Shown here: in pieces, positions 53,801 to 61,849 of the stretch
Numbering within the stretch: position 1 is the stretch's first letter
How the letters are laid out: every line of letters begins with the position of its first letter
Assembly (NCBI GenBank): GCA_039030555.1
Contig: JBCCDY010000007.1
Location: forward strand, 1 to 64,000
Length of the DNA stretch: 64,000 nucleotides
Source of the DNA: JBCCDY01 sp039030555
Lineage (GTDB): Bacteria > Bacteroidota > Bacteroidia > Cytophagales > Cyclobacteriaceae
Direction of reading: 5' to 3'
Position numbers and translations under genes: made by a program
Notes under the pieces: generated by a model
Seen by the model: only the letters and a program-made list of their open reading frames with translations
Databases searched by the model: none
What the model was told of the DNA's origin: nothing

Positions 53801-53974
53801 ACTAAAAACTACCTGGGTTTTACACTAGATACCTTTTCTTTCAACCTGATCGTGATATGGCTAATGTCCATTTTACTTTACGTAACACTATATTTTGAAC
53901 TCCTCCGAAAAGGTATTGATTCATTGGGATCTATCAAATTTGGAGGTAACAAGACTGCAAAGCCTAAGAAATGA
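50876..53974 (+). CDS. ABCG-type ABC transporter fused to a TerB-like N-terminal domain
   Basis: 1032 residues. An N-terminal helical, TerB-like region (about 1-150) is followed by a beta-rich segment (about 175-250) that might be an FHA-like or sensory domain. The ABC domain has Walker A GASGAGKTT (288-296), signature SGGQR (395-399) and Walker B VLFVDEP (413-419), with the ABCG-style NIALELIREP neighbourhood. A CPTCG motif lies near 500-504. Several membrane segments (about 590-760) and a long coiled/cytoplasmic stretch precede a last helix near 990. This half-transporter layout suggests a lipid or peptide exporter; substrate unknown. Confidence 0.85.
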   Translation: MSEEILKALTQLFAIITKQDGGVTEKERDFVIKYFEQELDQDSVNEYIDLYDKFAEYKKPGEETGEVVEKKKQRKLTSVRDSVKTLAICKKINKTLTQKQKVVVLIKILELVASDKNFTPQRMEIIDTISTVFNISKEEYKLFECFVLKESSAEMPFSDILTVSEKAPDLSGGQKYTHASLQGEIVFMNVKSVDMYFVRYLGSEEVVLNGFIMKSGIIYLFAHGSTIKTPKGDALYYSDLIRNYLSDLEANEISFNVKALEFRFPNGAIGLRNVEISEGPGKLIGIMGASGAGKTTLLNVLAGIESPSSGAVLINGKNIHQEKDSIEGVIGYVSQDDLLIEELTVYQNLYYNAKLCFDGMSEEDLHKRVMTVLESLGLDQRKDLRVGSVLDKTISGGQRKRLNIALELIREPAVLFVDEPTSGLSSRDSENVIDLLKELSLKGKLIFVVIHQPSSDIYKMFDKMFILDTGGFPIFYGHPVEAVTYFKKSTNQVDADRGQCPTCGNVNPEQIFNIIEAKVVDEYGEFTNKRKVNPKQWNARYDKEFKLNWNEDVDVTPPKSLNIPSKFKQTVIFTTRDLLSKLSNKQYMLINFLEAPLLAFILAFIIRYKSSPDQSEYLFRFNENFPVYIMMSIIVALFMGLTVSAEEIIRDRKILKRESFLNLSWNSYLVSKIFILIVISAIQTFCFVLLGNLILEIKDGFFSFWIILFSVSVMANILGLNVSSAFNSAVTVYILIPILIIPQMVLSGLLFSFDKLNDLISTKGKVPVLADVMVSRWAYEAVAVDYYKNNGFQWRFYDFEQQERQSDFQSAFLIPAIKDKLDGIIENKDNDSMKEDLEDDLSLVKVELQKLESTKRIEGINVDELELASITEDQKTAIVAYLDELDSWYKDQFNLAVNKREKLIGLLETSEEIDFDLNELKNTYYNESLADLVRNVTVKNRMIEYEGELIQQIDPVFNEPRARHPLDYRAHFFAPTKNYLGFTLDTFSFNLIVIWLMSILLYVTLYFELLRKGIDSLGSIKFGGNKTAKPKK

Positions 53975-54050
53975 TAGTTTCCCGGCAATGCTCTATTATT
54001 TGTATAAGAGATTGGAATTCATATTTTTGTCTAGCTAAATGCTTTGGTTT

Positions 54051-54953
54051 ATGAAAAGATTGATTTGTGCTTTCGCACTTCTGATTTTGATTTCCTCATG
54101 TGGATCAAACAGAAAATCGGCAGAGCAAGCTTTGTTGGATCAGGTTGATTCAACATCACTCACCGATACTGGTATATCAGAAGAAGTTATCAGTGACATT
54201 ATACAGCAGATTCCCTCACCGCTTGAGATCAGTGTCTTACTGAAAGAGGTTGGAACGGAATACGACAATGATATTTTGAATGCAGCGTCAAATACATCCA
54301 AGTACAATAGTAACTATAAAAGAGCTCTCAATCTTGGAATCTATGGAACAGATTTAGGTTACACGAATATATACAGTCAGAATCAAGACGCTTTATTTTA
54401 TCTAAAATCGATCAGAGATTTAGCAGACGGCTTAAGTATAGGTCAGTTTTTCGATTTCGGAACGATCTCAAGATTAGCAACAAACAGTAATAATCTGGAC
54501 TCCTTATTACTGATTACAACACAGAACTTTAATAAAATTAATTCTTATCTCCAGGAACAGAAAAGATCTAATTTGAGTGTGCTTCTCCTTGCCGGAGGGT
54601 GGCTGGAAGCCTTACACATTAGTTGTCAGGTAAACGAAATGAATGGGGGCAACGCAGAACTGGTTGAGAAAATAGGAGAGCAAAAGATTATCCTTGAAAA
54701 CATTATGTTGCTGCTTTCCTTCTACAGCGAAACGGATCCATCCATTAGTAAATTGATGGAGAACTTCACAGAGCTTAAAGATGTGTATGATCAGGTTGAA
54801 ATCACTTATACCTATGAGGATCCAACCTATGAGGTTGTAGATGGTGTGCTAACCATTGTAGATAATAGTTCCAGCTCAATTAATATCACAGATCAGAATA
54901 TCAACGATATTACCAGGATCACCGCTTCAATCAGAGAAAAAGTAATCAATTAA
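54051..54953 (+). CDS. Lipoprotein of unknown function
   Basis: About 300 residues from ATG 54051; an ATG at 54039 would put four residues (MLWF) before the basic signal start. Signal peptide with lipobox LISSC, so it is membrane anchored. The mature part is mostly helical with no recognised domain. It starts 76 bp after the ABC transporter gene and ends two bp before the start region of the next exported protein, so the three likely form one unit and this protein may be an accessory of the transporter. Confidence 0.75.
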   Translation: MKRLICAFALLILISSCGSNRKSAEQALLDQVDSTSLTDTGISEEVISDIIQQIPSPLEISVLLKEVGTEYDNDILNAASNTSKYNSNYKRALNLGIYGTDLGYTNIYSQNQDALFYLKSIRDLADGLSIGQFFDFGTISRLATNSNNLDSLLLITTQNFNKINSYLQEQKRSNLSVLLLAGGWLEALHISCQVNEMNGGNAELVEKIGEQKIILENIMLLLSFYSETDPSISKLMENFTELKDVYDQVEITYTYEDPTYEVVDGVLTIVDNSSSSINITDQNINDITRITASIREKVIN

Positions 54954-54967
54954 ATTTGAACAGGTTC

Positions 54968-55402
54968 ATGAGAAAGTTCATTACGATTTTTAGTATTACA
55001 TTAATTTTAAGCGCCTTTTCTTTTCAAGACGTAATGGCACAATGTAATGCCCAGAGTTATTCAGAAGAATGTATTGGAAAGCTACCTTCAGGGTTCACAT
55101 TCTTAAAGAGTTTTCAGGTTGATGGCCAGGGAGGTGCTAAAAGCAAAGTTGAGTACTCTTACGTGTTTAGTAAAGACACTCAATACTCCATAAATATTTG
55201 TGCTGACGGTGAATCTACGGACGGTATTGTAGTCAGCATGTATGATTCCAATAGAAGACGTGTAATGACGAATTATATTGACGGTAATTTTTATGATGGT
55301 GTACAATATCCGTGTAAAGCCACAGGTATCTATTACATCACCTTTACGTTCGAAGGCTCATCCAAATTTTGTGGAGGAAGTGTACTTGGCTTTAAGAGAT
55401 AA
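54968..55402 (+). CDS. Small exported protein of unknown function
   Basis: 144 residues from ATG 54968 (TTG at 54956 is a longer alternative). Signal peptide (RKFITIFSITLILSAFSFQDVMAQ), then a beta-rich domain of about 115 residues with five cysteines, probably disulphide-bonded in the periplasm. I see no family. It ends the transporter unit, 23 bp before a terminator. Confidence 0.68.
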   Translation: MRKFITIFSITLILSAFSFQDVMAQCNAQSYSEECIGKLPSGFTFLKSFQVDGQGGAKSKVEYSYVFSKDTQYSINICADGESTDGIVVSMYDSNRRRVMTNYIDGNFYDGVQYPCKATGIYYITFTFEGSSKFCGGSVLGFKR

Positions 55403-55424
55403 AAATATCTGTAGACAAAATATT

Positions 55425-55447
55425 AAGCGGGTAATCCCGCTTTTTTT
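55425..55447 (+). terminator. Terminator of the transporter unit
   Basis: AAGCGGG (55425-55431), TAAT loop, CCCGCTT (55436-55442) with Ts to 55447. The next gene's ATG begins at 55448, directly after the T-tract. Confidence 0.85.
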
Positions 55448-56104
55448 ATGCCTGAATATTCCTTAAACTTTAATTTTTCTGCTCGTTATTTTACTTTGGG
55501 CCCAGAGTCCGCTGACAGGATTAAAGAAGTCTGGTTCGTACTACACGGATATGGTCAATTAGCAGAGTACTTTATTAGAAAATTTAAACCCTTTGATCAG
55601 AGTGATCGGTTAATTGTGGCTCCTGAAGGGCTTTCAAGATTCTATTTGAATGGTTTTCAGGGTAGGGTTGGAGCTACCTGGATGACGAAGGAGGATCGAC
55701 TTCGTGATATTGAAAATTACATCACTTATCTAAATGCTGTTGAGGAGGAAGTATTTCATTCTATCGATGGATCTAAAGTGAAAATCAATATTCTCGGTTT
55801 TTCGCAGGGTGTAGCGACCGCTTCTCGCTGGATTGCTAACTATTCAGGTAGTTTTAACAAAATTGTTTTTTGGGCAGGTGTTATTCCTCCCGATTTGAAT
55901 TTTGATCTGGCGTTAGAAAAGCTGACTTCAGCCAGGATGTTCGTCGTTTATGGAAATAAAGACCCGTTCGTTACAGAAGAGTCAATAAAGACCCAAATAG
56001 AGGTGCTTGATCGTTTAAAAATTCCAGCCAGAAAATTATTATTTGATGGCGATCATGATATCACATCGGAAGGACTTAGCTTATTGTCTAGGCACCTCGA
56101 TTAA
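55448..56104 (+). CDS. Alpha/beta-hydrolase (carboxylesterase/phospholipase family)
   Basis: 218 residues, cytoplasmic. Oxyanion strand WFVLHGYGQ, nucleophile elbow GFSQG (Ser near 118), Asp in YGNKDPFV and His in DGDHDIT: a complete triad. Natural substrate unknown. Its ATG follows the terminator of the upstream unit with no leader visible; the gene may be read through or start leaderless. Its 3' end overlaps the SDR gene by 17 bp, convergently. Confidence 0.85.
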   Translation: MPEYSLNFNFSARYFTLGPESADRIKEVWFVLHGYGQLAEYFIRKFKPFDQSDRLIVAPEGLSRFYLNGFQGRVGATWMTKEDRLRDIENYITYLNAVEEEVFHSIDGSKVKINILGFSQGVATASRWIANYSGSFNKIVFWAGVIPPDLNFDLALEKLTSARMFVVYGNKDPFVTEESIKTQIEVLDRLKIPARKLLFDGDHDITSEGLSLLSRHLD

Positions 56105-56837
56105 CCAGGGTAGATGCTGCCTGTGCTTTGGGGAATATCGTAAGATCGGCAATATTTACGTGCTCAGGTCTGCTTAATACAAACAAGATGGTTTCAGCTA
56201 TGTCTTTTCCCAGCAATGGATCAAAACCGTCATAAACCTGTTTTGCGCGATCATCATCTCCTTTGAATCGAACATTTGAAAACTCTGTCTCTACCAGACC
56301 GGGATTGATAGCAGTTACTTTTATTCCATGTTCGAACAAATCCATTCTCATTCCTGAGTTTATGGCATCTACTGCGTGTTTTGAAGCACAGTATACATTA
56401 CCTCTAGGATAAACTTCCTTTCCAGCTATGGAGCCAATATTAATGATGTGCCCTGACTTCCTATCGACCATTTTAGGAATGATCGCTTTCGATACATAGA
56501 GTAATCCTTTCACATTTATATCGATCATCTTATCCCAATCTTCTACATCTCCTTCATCAATGGTTGATAATCCATGGGCGTTACCAGCGTTATTGATTAG
56601 AACTCCTATATCGCGCCAATCATCATTTAGGGATGCAATGGCATCAAAAACCTCTGATTTTTCAGTAATATCAAAGGATAGCGGTAAAGCAGTATTTGGG
56701 TATTTTTTTCTGATTTCTTCTAGCCTATCTGCCCTTCTTCCACAAACAATCACTTTATAACCATTTTCCAGAAGCAGGGTAGCTGTCGCTTTTCCTATAC
56801 CGGAAGTAGCACCCGTTACTAAAGCGATTTTTTCCAT
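56088..56837 (-). CDS. Short-chain dehydrogenase/reductase
   Basis: 249 residues, classical SDR. NAD(P) site GATSGIGKATA, NNAGNAHG, catalytic Ser/Tyr/Lys in YCASKHAVDA; an Arg-rich CGRRADRL after strand 2 suggests NADPH use. Resembles YdfG-type serine/3-hydroxy-acid dehydrogenases. One bp after porT on the same strand. Confidence 0.88.
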   Translation of the reverse strand: MEKIALVTGATSGIGKATATLLLENGYKVIVCGRRADRLEEIRKKYPNTALPLSFDITEKSEVFDAIASLNDDWRDIGVLINNAGNAHGLSTIDEGDVEDWDKMIDINVKGLLYVSKAIIPKMVDRKSGHIINIGSIAGKEVYPRGNVYCASKHAVDAINSGMRMDLFEHGIKVTAINPGLVETEFSNVRFKGDDDRAKQVYDGFDPLLGKDIAETILFVLSRPEHVNIADLTIFPKAQAASTLVNRGA

Positions 56838-57563
56838 TTATTGAAAAATTAAGTAAAAGTTTATGGTATTGACTTTAAGACTTGAGATTGGTGTTGAGAA
56901 TACATTTTCCTGAGGATTCAACACGTTAGTCAATCCTTGTGAAAATCGAATTTCAGGAGAGAATTTGAATAAAGGATAATAAATATCGAGTCCAAAACCA
57001 TACTCTGCAGCTATAGATGTTCCATTGATCCTGAGGATTTCGTCATTCTCGTTTTCATCCCGATTCCCTGAGGCCTCAAAAGATGCCTTGATTCCTGCTA
57101 TCAAGTACATTCTTATATTCTTCCTTTTTTGAGATTTGTATTTAAATAACAGAGGAAGCTCAACGTTAGTCGCTGAAACCCTTTGTGTCTCTTTATTTCG
57201 TGTTGTAAAATTATAGTCAACACTATATTCAAAAAAGCCTACGGAGGGCGTTAACCTTATATCGAGGTATTCTGCTAATCGAAAATTCACGATTCCCCCA
57301 AGCGTAAAACCGGCCGAATTTACAGGAGTTGCCGACTGTAGACTATCCAGATTAAAATCGGGATTGTTAAAGTCCGGATCTGTAAAAGCAGGGGAATAGT
57401 TAAGTTTGAAGATGGAAGAATGAACGCCAATTAAAATTCCATAATGGAATGCCCTTTGGTCATAATAAGGGAGGTTTTCAGATCGATTGTTTGGGTTCTG
57501 TGCCTGAGCGTGAACCCTGAAACCGAATGATACAACTAAAAGCAAAAAAATTATAACTCTCAA
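56838..57563 (-). CDS. porT: PorT (T9SS-associated outer membrane protein)
   Basis: 241 residues: signal peptide (IIFLLLVVSFGFRVHAQ) and an eight-strand-type beta barrel with ENLPYYDQRAFHYGILIGVH at its start. PorT is required for T9SS function and gliding in Porphyromonas and Flavobacterium. The neighbour ubiE is the usual PorT neighbour. Start is TTG at 57563, with no ATG alternative. The annotation rests on family resemblance by eye plus this synteny. Confidence 0.82.
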   Translation of the reverse strand: MRVIIFLLLVVSFGFRVHAQAQNPNNRSENLPYYDQRAFHYGILIGVHSSIFKLNYSPAFTDPDFNNPDFNLDSLQSATPVNSAGFTLGGIVNFRLAEYLDIRLTPSVGFFEYSVDYNFTTRNKETQRVSATNVELPLLFKYKSQKRKNIRMYLIAGIKASFEASGNRDENENDEILRINGTSIAAEYGFGLDIYYPLFKFSPEIRFSQGLTNVLNPQENVFSTPISSLKVNTINFYLIFQ

Positions 57564-57657
57564 AATGAGTAATTAGAAGGAAGTCCTGCGATAATACTAA
57601 AAAAATCGTGATCCTTAAATTGAAATCACTAATACTATTAACGCTATGCTTAAGAAT

Positions 57658-58383
57658 TTATGGCTTTTTGGCCATGTAAATTGAACTTATTCCGAAGGTA
57701 AGTGGAATATTTTTGGTCTGCTCATACCCAAGTTCTCTCAAAATCTTAATAAAAGCCTTCCCATAAGGAAATTGATCGACAGATTCAGGAAGATAGGTGT
57801 AAGCAGAATTATCTTTAGAGATAAGCTTTCCTAAAAGAGGTAATACTTTTTTAAAGTAGAAATTATATATCTGTTTGAATGGGAAGGACTCGGGTTTTGA
57901 AAATTCAATGACCGATAGCGTACCGCCGCTTTTCAAAACCCTTAAGATCTCTGCTAATCCTTTCTCTAAATTTTCGAAATTTCGAACTCCAAAAGAAACA
58001 ATGACTGAATCAAAAGAATTGGATTCAAACTCAAGATTTTCAGAATCACCGTAAGAGAGATTTATGATCTCATCCAGGTTTTGCTTCTTTATTTTTTTTC
58101 TGCCCATTTCGAGCATTCCTTCTGAGATATCTACACCTATGATACGAGTAGCACCTGTTCTACTGGCTTCTATGGCAAAGTCAGCAGTACCTGTAGCAAC
58201 ATCCAAAATAGATTCAGGGTTTTCTTTTTTGAGTAAGCGAACAGCTTTTTTCCTCCAAAGAATATCAATTCCCAGACTTAAAAAATGATTTAAAAAGTCA
58301 TAATTACTACTGATGTTATCAAACATCGCAGCGACTTGCTTCTTCTTACCCTCAGAACTCTCTTTGTATGGAACTACAGTCAT
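57658..58383 (-). CDS. ubiE: Demethylmenaquinone/ubiquinone methyltransferase UbiE/MenG
   Basis: 241 residues. SAM motif ILDVATGTADFAIEA, then VDISEGMLEMGRKK, and the family signature FGVRNFENLEKGLAEILRVLKSGG with VIEFSKP. Bacteroidota use menaquinone, so the reaction is demethylmenaquinone methylation (menG). Precedes porT on the minus strand (94-bp gap). Confidence 0.93.
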   Translation of the reverse strand: MTVVPYKESSEGKKKQVAAMFDNISSNYDFLNHFLSLGIDILWRKKAVRLLKKENPESILDVATGTADFAIEASRTGATRIIGVDISEGMLEMGRKKIKKQNLDEIINLSYGDSENLEFESNSFDSVIVSFGVRNFENLEKGLAEILRVLKSGGTLSVIEFSKPESFPFKQIYNFYFKKVLPLLGKLISKDNSAYTYLPESVDQFPYGKAFIKILRELGYEQTKNIPLTFGISSIYMAKKP

Positions 58384-58443
58384 GCCTCTATAACCTTAAA
58401 AAAGATGCAAGGTTACGTTTTTTTTATGACTTGTAAGGGAGGA

Positions 58444-60507
58444 TTATTGAATTTTGAACTCAACTCTTCTATTGAGTTGTCTACCATCCAGTTCATCATC
58501 GTTACTGGCCAACGGTCTCTCCTCACCGTATCCAACCGCGGTAAGCCTGGTTAGTGGTACGCCTTTTTCCGTTAAATAATTTACAACGGCTTGAGCTCTC
58601 CTTAGAGATAGGTCTTTATTGTAAGCTTTAGAGCCGATATTATCAGTGTGTCCTGCAATTTCGGCACTGACTCCAGGGTTTTGAGATAGGAAGTTTTCAA
58701 GCTTATTCAATTCTTCATAGGATGAATCCTTGAAAGAGGCACTATTGAAATTGAAATAGATGTTTTTCAATACTTTCGTAACTCCACTGGATGCTTTTCT
58801 CAGAGATACTGTTCTTCTCACCTGCTGCTCTTTCACATCCATTCCGGGAAGATCAATAGTAAGATTCTGAAATACATACCCTGGTTTTTCAACAGATAAT
58901 TGAAATTTCGTAGGCTCATCACTTTCAACTTCGAACGAATAATATCCTGGTTTTTCATTGACAGGGCTAAACACTCTATTAGTGCCTTGCTGCTTGAAAC
59001 TTACTCTGGCATTTACAAATTCTTTAGAGTCGTCAGCTTGAACTCTTACTAAGAACTTAACGGGAACAAGTTCAGGCATTTCTTTAACCTCAACTTGCTT
59101 AGGCTCTTCAACAGGTTTGTCTGTTTCTTCTGGTGTTTTTTCTATTTCTGCAGACTTAGCTACCAAATCAACTCCCCAGTCTCCATTTACATCGTCTAGT
59201 TCGACTTTGTAAATATCTGTATAACCTAAACCATCTTCTCGAACAGAGGCGTAATAACCCCTTTTTCTATCTTTGGAGACGACAAAAAACACATCGTTAT
59301 CCGGTGTATTTATCGGGTAACCAAGATTGATGGGCTCACTCCATTCTTCGGTGGTTTCATCATAATCAGAACGAAATATATCGTAACCACCCATTCCACC
59401 TCTACCTTGGCTACTAAAGTACAATGTTTGTCCATCGAAATCGATGAACGGGCCATCTTCATCATATTCCGTATTAATTTTCTCTCCTAAGTTTTTCGAT
59501 TTACTCCACTGACCTTCTGAATCTTTTTCACATATATATATGTCCTGTCCGCCAAATCCACCAGGTCTGTCGCTCATGAAAAATGCTCGTTGCCCGTCCG
59601 CAGTAACAGACATGGAGCTTTCTTTGTAAGAAGAATTAATGTTCTCGCTTACAGGTAGGGGAGTGGAAAATGTACCGTCTGAATTTAGATTGGATACGTA
59701 GATATCGCCATTGTTTTCATCACTATAGATGTACAATTGCTTACCATCGGCACTTAAAGAAAGGTTAGAGTCATGATATAGCGTATTTATAACTTCTCCG
59801 ATATTTTCAGCATACCCCCAATTACCACTTTCGTCCTTTCTTGAAATAAAGATATCTTCAAAAGGAACGTTGTCGTCGTCAACATTTTCATTAAGGTTTC
59901 CATCTCTTCTTCTGGAGGTAAAAACCATAATAGTTTCATCTTCATTAATCGTAGGGCCGTATTCCCGCTCAGAACCGTTAATGGAACTGCCCATATTTTG
60001 GATGGAATAGTGTGCCGGGTTGGCAACTAGAATTAATCCATTTTCACATTCTTCTATCCTTCTATTTACTTGACTAAGTTCTATTTTATCTTGACCACGA
60101 TAGTTCTTATCATCGATTAGCTTTTGTTTGTATTGATTGAAGTAATCAAGTGCTTTTTCAAAATCAACACTAAGCTGATAACCTTCTCCTATTCTATACA
60201 AGAGGTCAAACCTATATCTCGGATTAAGCTCATAAACTTTTTCAAAGTAGGCGGCTGATCGTCCTCTATTAATAGTCTGAAGGTGCGTCCAACCCGCAAA
60301 CCAATTAGCTTCTATATTGGAAGGGTCAGTAGCAACAGCTTGAACGAATAAATCTCGTGCTACATCAGGAGCTTTTTGGACGAGAAATGCATCTTTTCCA
60401 AGATCAACTAAGTCCTTTGCTACTTTCTTTGCATCATCTTGTGCAAAACCTACACTAAGTACAGATAAGAAGATTAATGACAATAAAAATTGTTTTGTCA
60501 TCCGCAT
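58444..60507 (-). CDS. OmpA-family protein with TPR, propeller and CRD-like domains (PorE-like)
   Basis: About 687 residues. Signal peptide, then TPR-like helices (about 30-140), PD40-type propeller blades with MVFTSRRRDG, MSDRPGGFGGQDIYI and LYFSSQGRGGMGGYDIF (about 165-430), a beta-sandwich resembling a carboxypeptidase regulatory domain (about 475-560) and a C-terminal OmpA domain (IAGHTDNIGSKAYNKDLSLR). This order equals the PorE organisation of Porphyromonas, which couples the T9SS to peptidoglycan. Unlike PorE no lipobox Cys is seen. Bacteroidota carry many related proteins, so identity as PorE is tentative. ATG 60507 or 60501 are better starts than TTG 60525. Confidence 0.8.
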   Translation of the reverse strand: MRMTKQFLLSLIFLSVLSVGFAQDDAKKVAKDLVDLGKDAFLVQKAPDVARDLFVQAVATDPSNIEANWFAGWTHLQTINRGRSAAYFEKVYELNPRYRFDLLYRIGEGYQLSVDFEKALDYFNQYKQKLIDDKNYRGQDKIELSQVNRRIEECENGLILVANPAHYSIQNMGSSINGSEREYGPTINEDETIMVFTSRRRDGNLNENVDDDNVPFEDIFISRKDESGNWGYAENIGEVINTLYHDSNLSLSADGKQLYIYSDENNGDIYVSNLNSDGTFSTPLPVSENINSSYKESSMSVTADGQRAFFMSDRPGGFGGQDIYICEKDSEGQWSKSKNLGEKINTEYDEDGPFIDFDGQTLYFSSQGRGGMGGYDIFRSDYDETTEEWSEPINLGYPINTPDNDVFFVVSKDRKRGYYASVREDGLGYTDIYKVELDDVNGDWGVDLVAKSAEIEKTPEETDKPVEEPKQVEVKEMPELVPVKFLVRVQADDSKEFVNARVSFKQQGTNRVFSPVNEKPGYYSFEVESDEPTKFQLSVEKPGYVFQNLTIDLPGMDVKEQQVRRTVSLRKASSGVTKVLKNIYFNFNSASFKDSSYEELNKLENFLSQNPGVSAEIAGHTDNIGSKAYNKDLSLRRAQAVVNYLTEKGVPLTRLTAVGYGEERPLASNDDELDGRQLNRRVEFKIQ

Positions 60508-60715
60508 CAAAAGTTTAATAATCAAGATGAAATAATGATAAATATCGTGTTAAGATAAATAGCTTTTGTATCATTTTCAAAATTTGTTAGCTCATTGAAT
60601 ACTTATTAAGCATAATTAACTGATATACAGAGTATTAAATATATTCATTTAAACTATAAATTTCATCTTTTTTGTAAATTTTGAACACTTGTTAAGTGTT
60701 TCATCCTGATTGACC

Positions 60716-60723
60716 TATCTTTG
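60716..60723 (+). promoter_or_regulatory. -7 promoter box of engB
   Basis: TATCTTTG lies 5 bp before the ATG at 60729. It fits the common Bacteroidota arrangement in which the -7 box almost touches the start codon, giving a leaderless or near-leaderless mRNA. A TTG 24 bp upstream is a weak -33 candidate. Confidence 0.5.
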
Positions 60724-60728
60724 TGCCG

Positions 60729-61337
60729 ATGAAAATAAAAGAGGCAAATTTTGTAAAAAGCAGTAGCAAATATTCAGATTGCCCACCGGAGAACATACCG
60801 GAATATGCTTTTATTGGAAGGTCCAATGTGGGTAAGTCTTCCCTGATCAATATGATTACCGGGCGGAAAGATCTCGCTAAAACATCCTCTAAACCTGGTA
60901 AGACCCAACTCATTAATCACTTCCTGATCAATGATCATTGGTATCTGGTCGATCTTCCGGGCTATGGCTGGGCAAAGGTTGGAAAAGATAAGCGTGCCAC
61001 TTTTGGAGCTATGATCCAGGATTACATTTTGAACCGAAGAAACCTCTTAAACCTTTTCGTATTAATTGACTCTAGAATAGATGCCCAGCCTATAGATCTT
61101 GAATTTATTCAGTGGCTTGGAGTGGAAGAGATACCGTTTTCTCTAGCGTTTACAAAAAGCGATAAGGTTGGTAATTCAAAAATCAAAAATCAAATACAAA
61201 AATACTTGAATAATCTAAAGAGTACCTGGGATGAACTGCCTCCGGCTTTCATCACTTCAGCTACTACAAAGAAAGGTGGGGCAGACATTCTTTCATATAT
61301 AGATGAAATCAATAAATTCGCGAAGGATAAAAAATGA
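60729..61337 (+). CDS. engB: Ribosome biogenesis GTP-binding protein EngB (YihA/YsxC)
   Basis: 202 residues. G1 GRSNVGKSSL, G3 DLPGYG, G4 TKSD and G5 TSATTKKGG are all present. Needed for 50S subunit assembly. ATG 60729 follows a -7 promoter box by 5 bp; a GTG at 60723 would add two residues. First gene of a three-gene unit, its stop overlapping the DUF5606 start by 4 bp. Confidence 0.95.
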   Translation: MKIKEANFVKSSSKYSDCPPENIPEYAFIGRSNVGKSSLINMITGRKDLAKTSSKPGKTQLINHFLINDHWYLVDLPGYGWAKVGKDKRATFGAMIQDYILNRRNLLNLFVLIDSRIDAQPIDLEFIQWLGVEEIPFSLAFTKSDKVGNSKIKNQIQKYLNNLKSTWDELPPAFITSATTKKGGADILSYIDEINKFAKDKK

Positions 61338-61849
61338 GTATGGAATTAAAAGACATTGCAACGGTTTCAGGCAAGGGAGGATTATTCAAAGTTATAAAGC
61401 CTTCCAGAACAGGTGTTGTACTCGAATCAATTGATGAGGAGAAAAAGCGTTTTCTGGTAAACGCAAATCAGCGTATTTCCATACTTGATGAAATATCTAT
61501 TTATACAACCGATGAAGAGGGTTCCGTTCCACTTCAGGAGGTGTTAACTAAAATTAAGGAAGAATTTGGTGAAGACCCTGGCGTGGAAGCCAATTCAGAT
61601 GGAGAAGAATTCAAGGCTTTTCTTAAGCATATCCTACCCAATTACGATGAAGAGCGGGTTTACGTATCTGATATAAAGAAGCTTGTAAAGTGGTACAGCA
61701 TTATACGGACTAATTTTCCGGAAGTATTGGAAACTCCTTCTAAAGAAAAAGCACCGGAACCGAAAAAGGCTGAGGGAAAGGAAGAAAAGAAAGAGGAGAT
61801 AAAAGATGATGAGCCTGAAAAAGCAGCCAAGCCAGCGAAAAAAGGCTGA
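61334..61849 (+). CDS. DUF5606 family protein
   Basis: 171 residues. The conserved domain is at 3-65 (ELKDIATVSGKGGLFKV, PSRTGVVLESIDEEKK), then a helical part, and a Lys/Glu/Pro/Ala-rich disordered tail (about 130-171). Widespread in Bacteroidota, function unknown. It overlaps engB by ATGA coupling, and its tail overlaps the next gene by 44 bp in another frame. Confidence 0.85.
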   Translation: MSMELKDIATVSGKGGLFKVIKPSRTGVVLESIDEEKKRFLVNANQRISILDEISIYTTDEEGSVPLQEVLTKIKEEFGEDPGVEANSDGEEFKAFLKHILPNYDEERVYVSDIKKLVKWYSIIRTNFPEVLETPSKEKAPEPKKAEGKEEKKEEIKDDEPEKAAKPAKKG

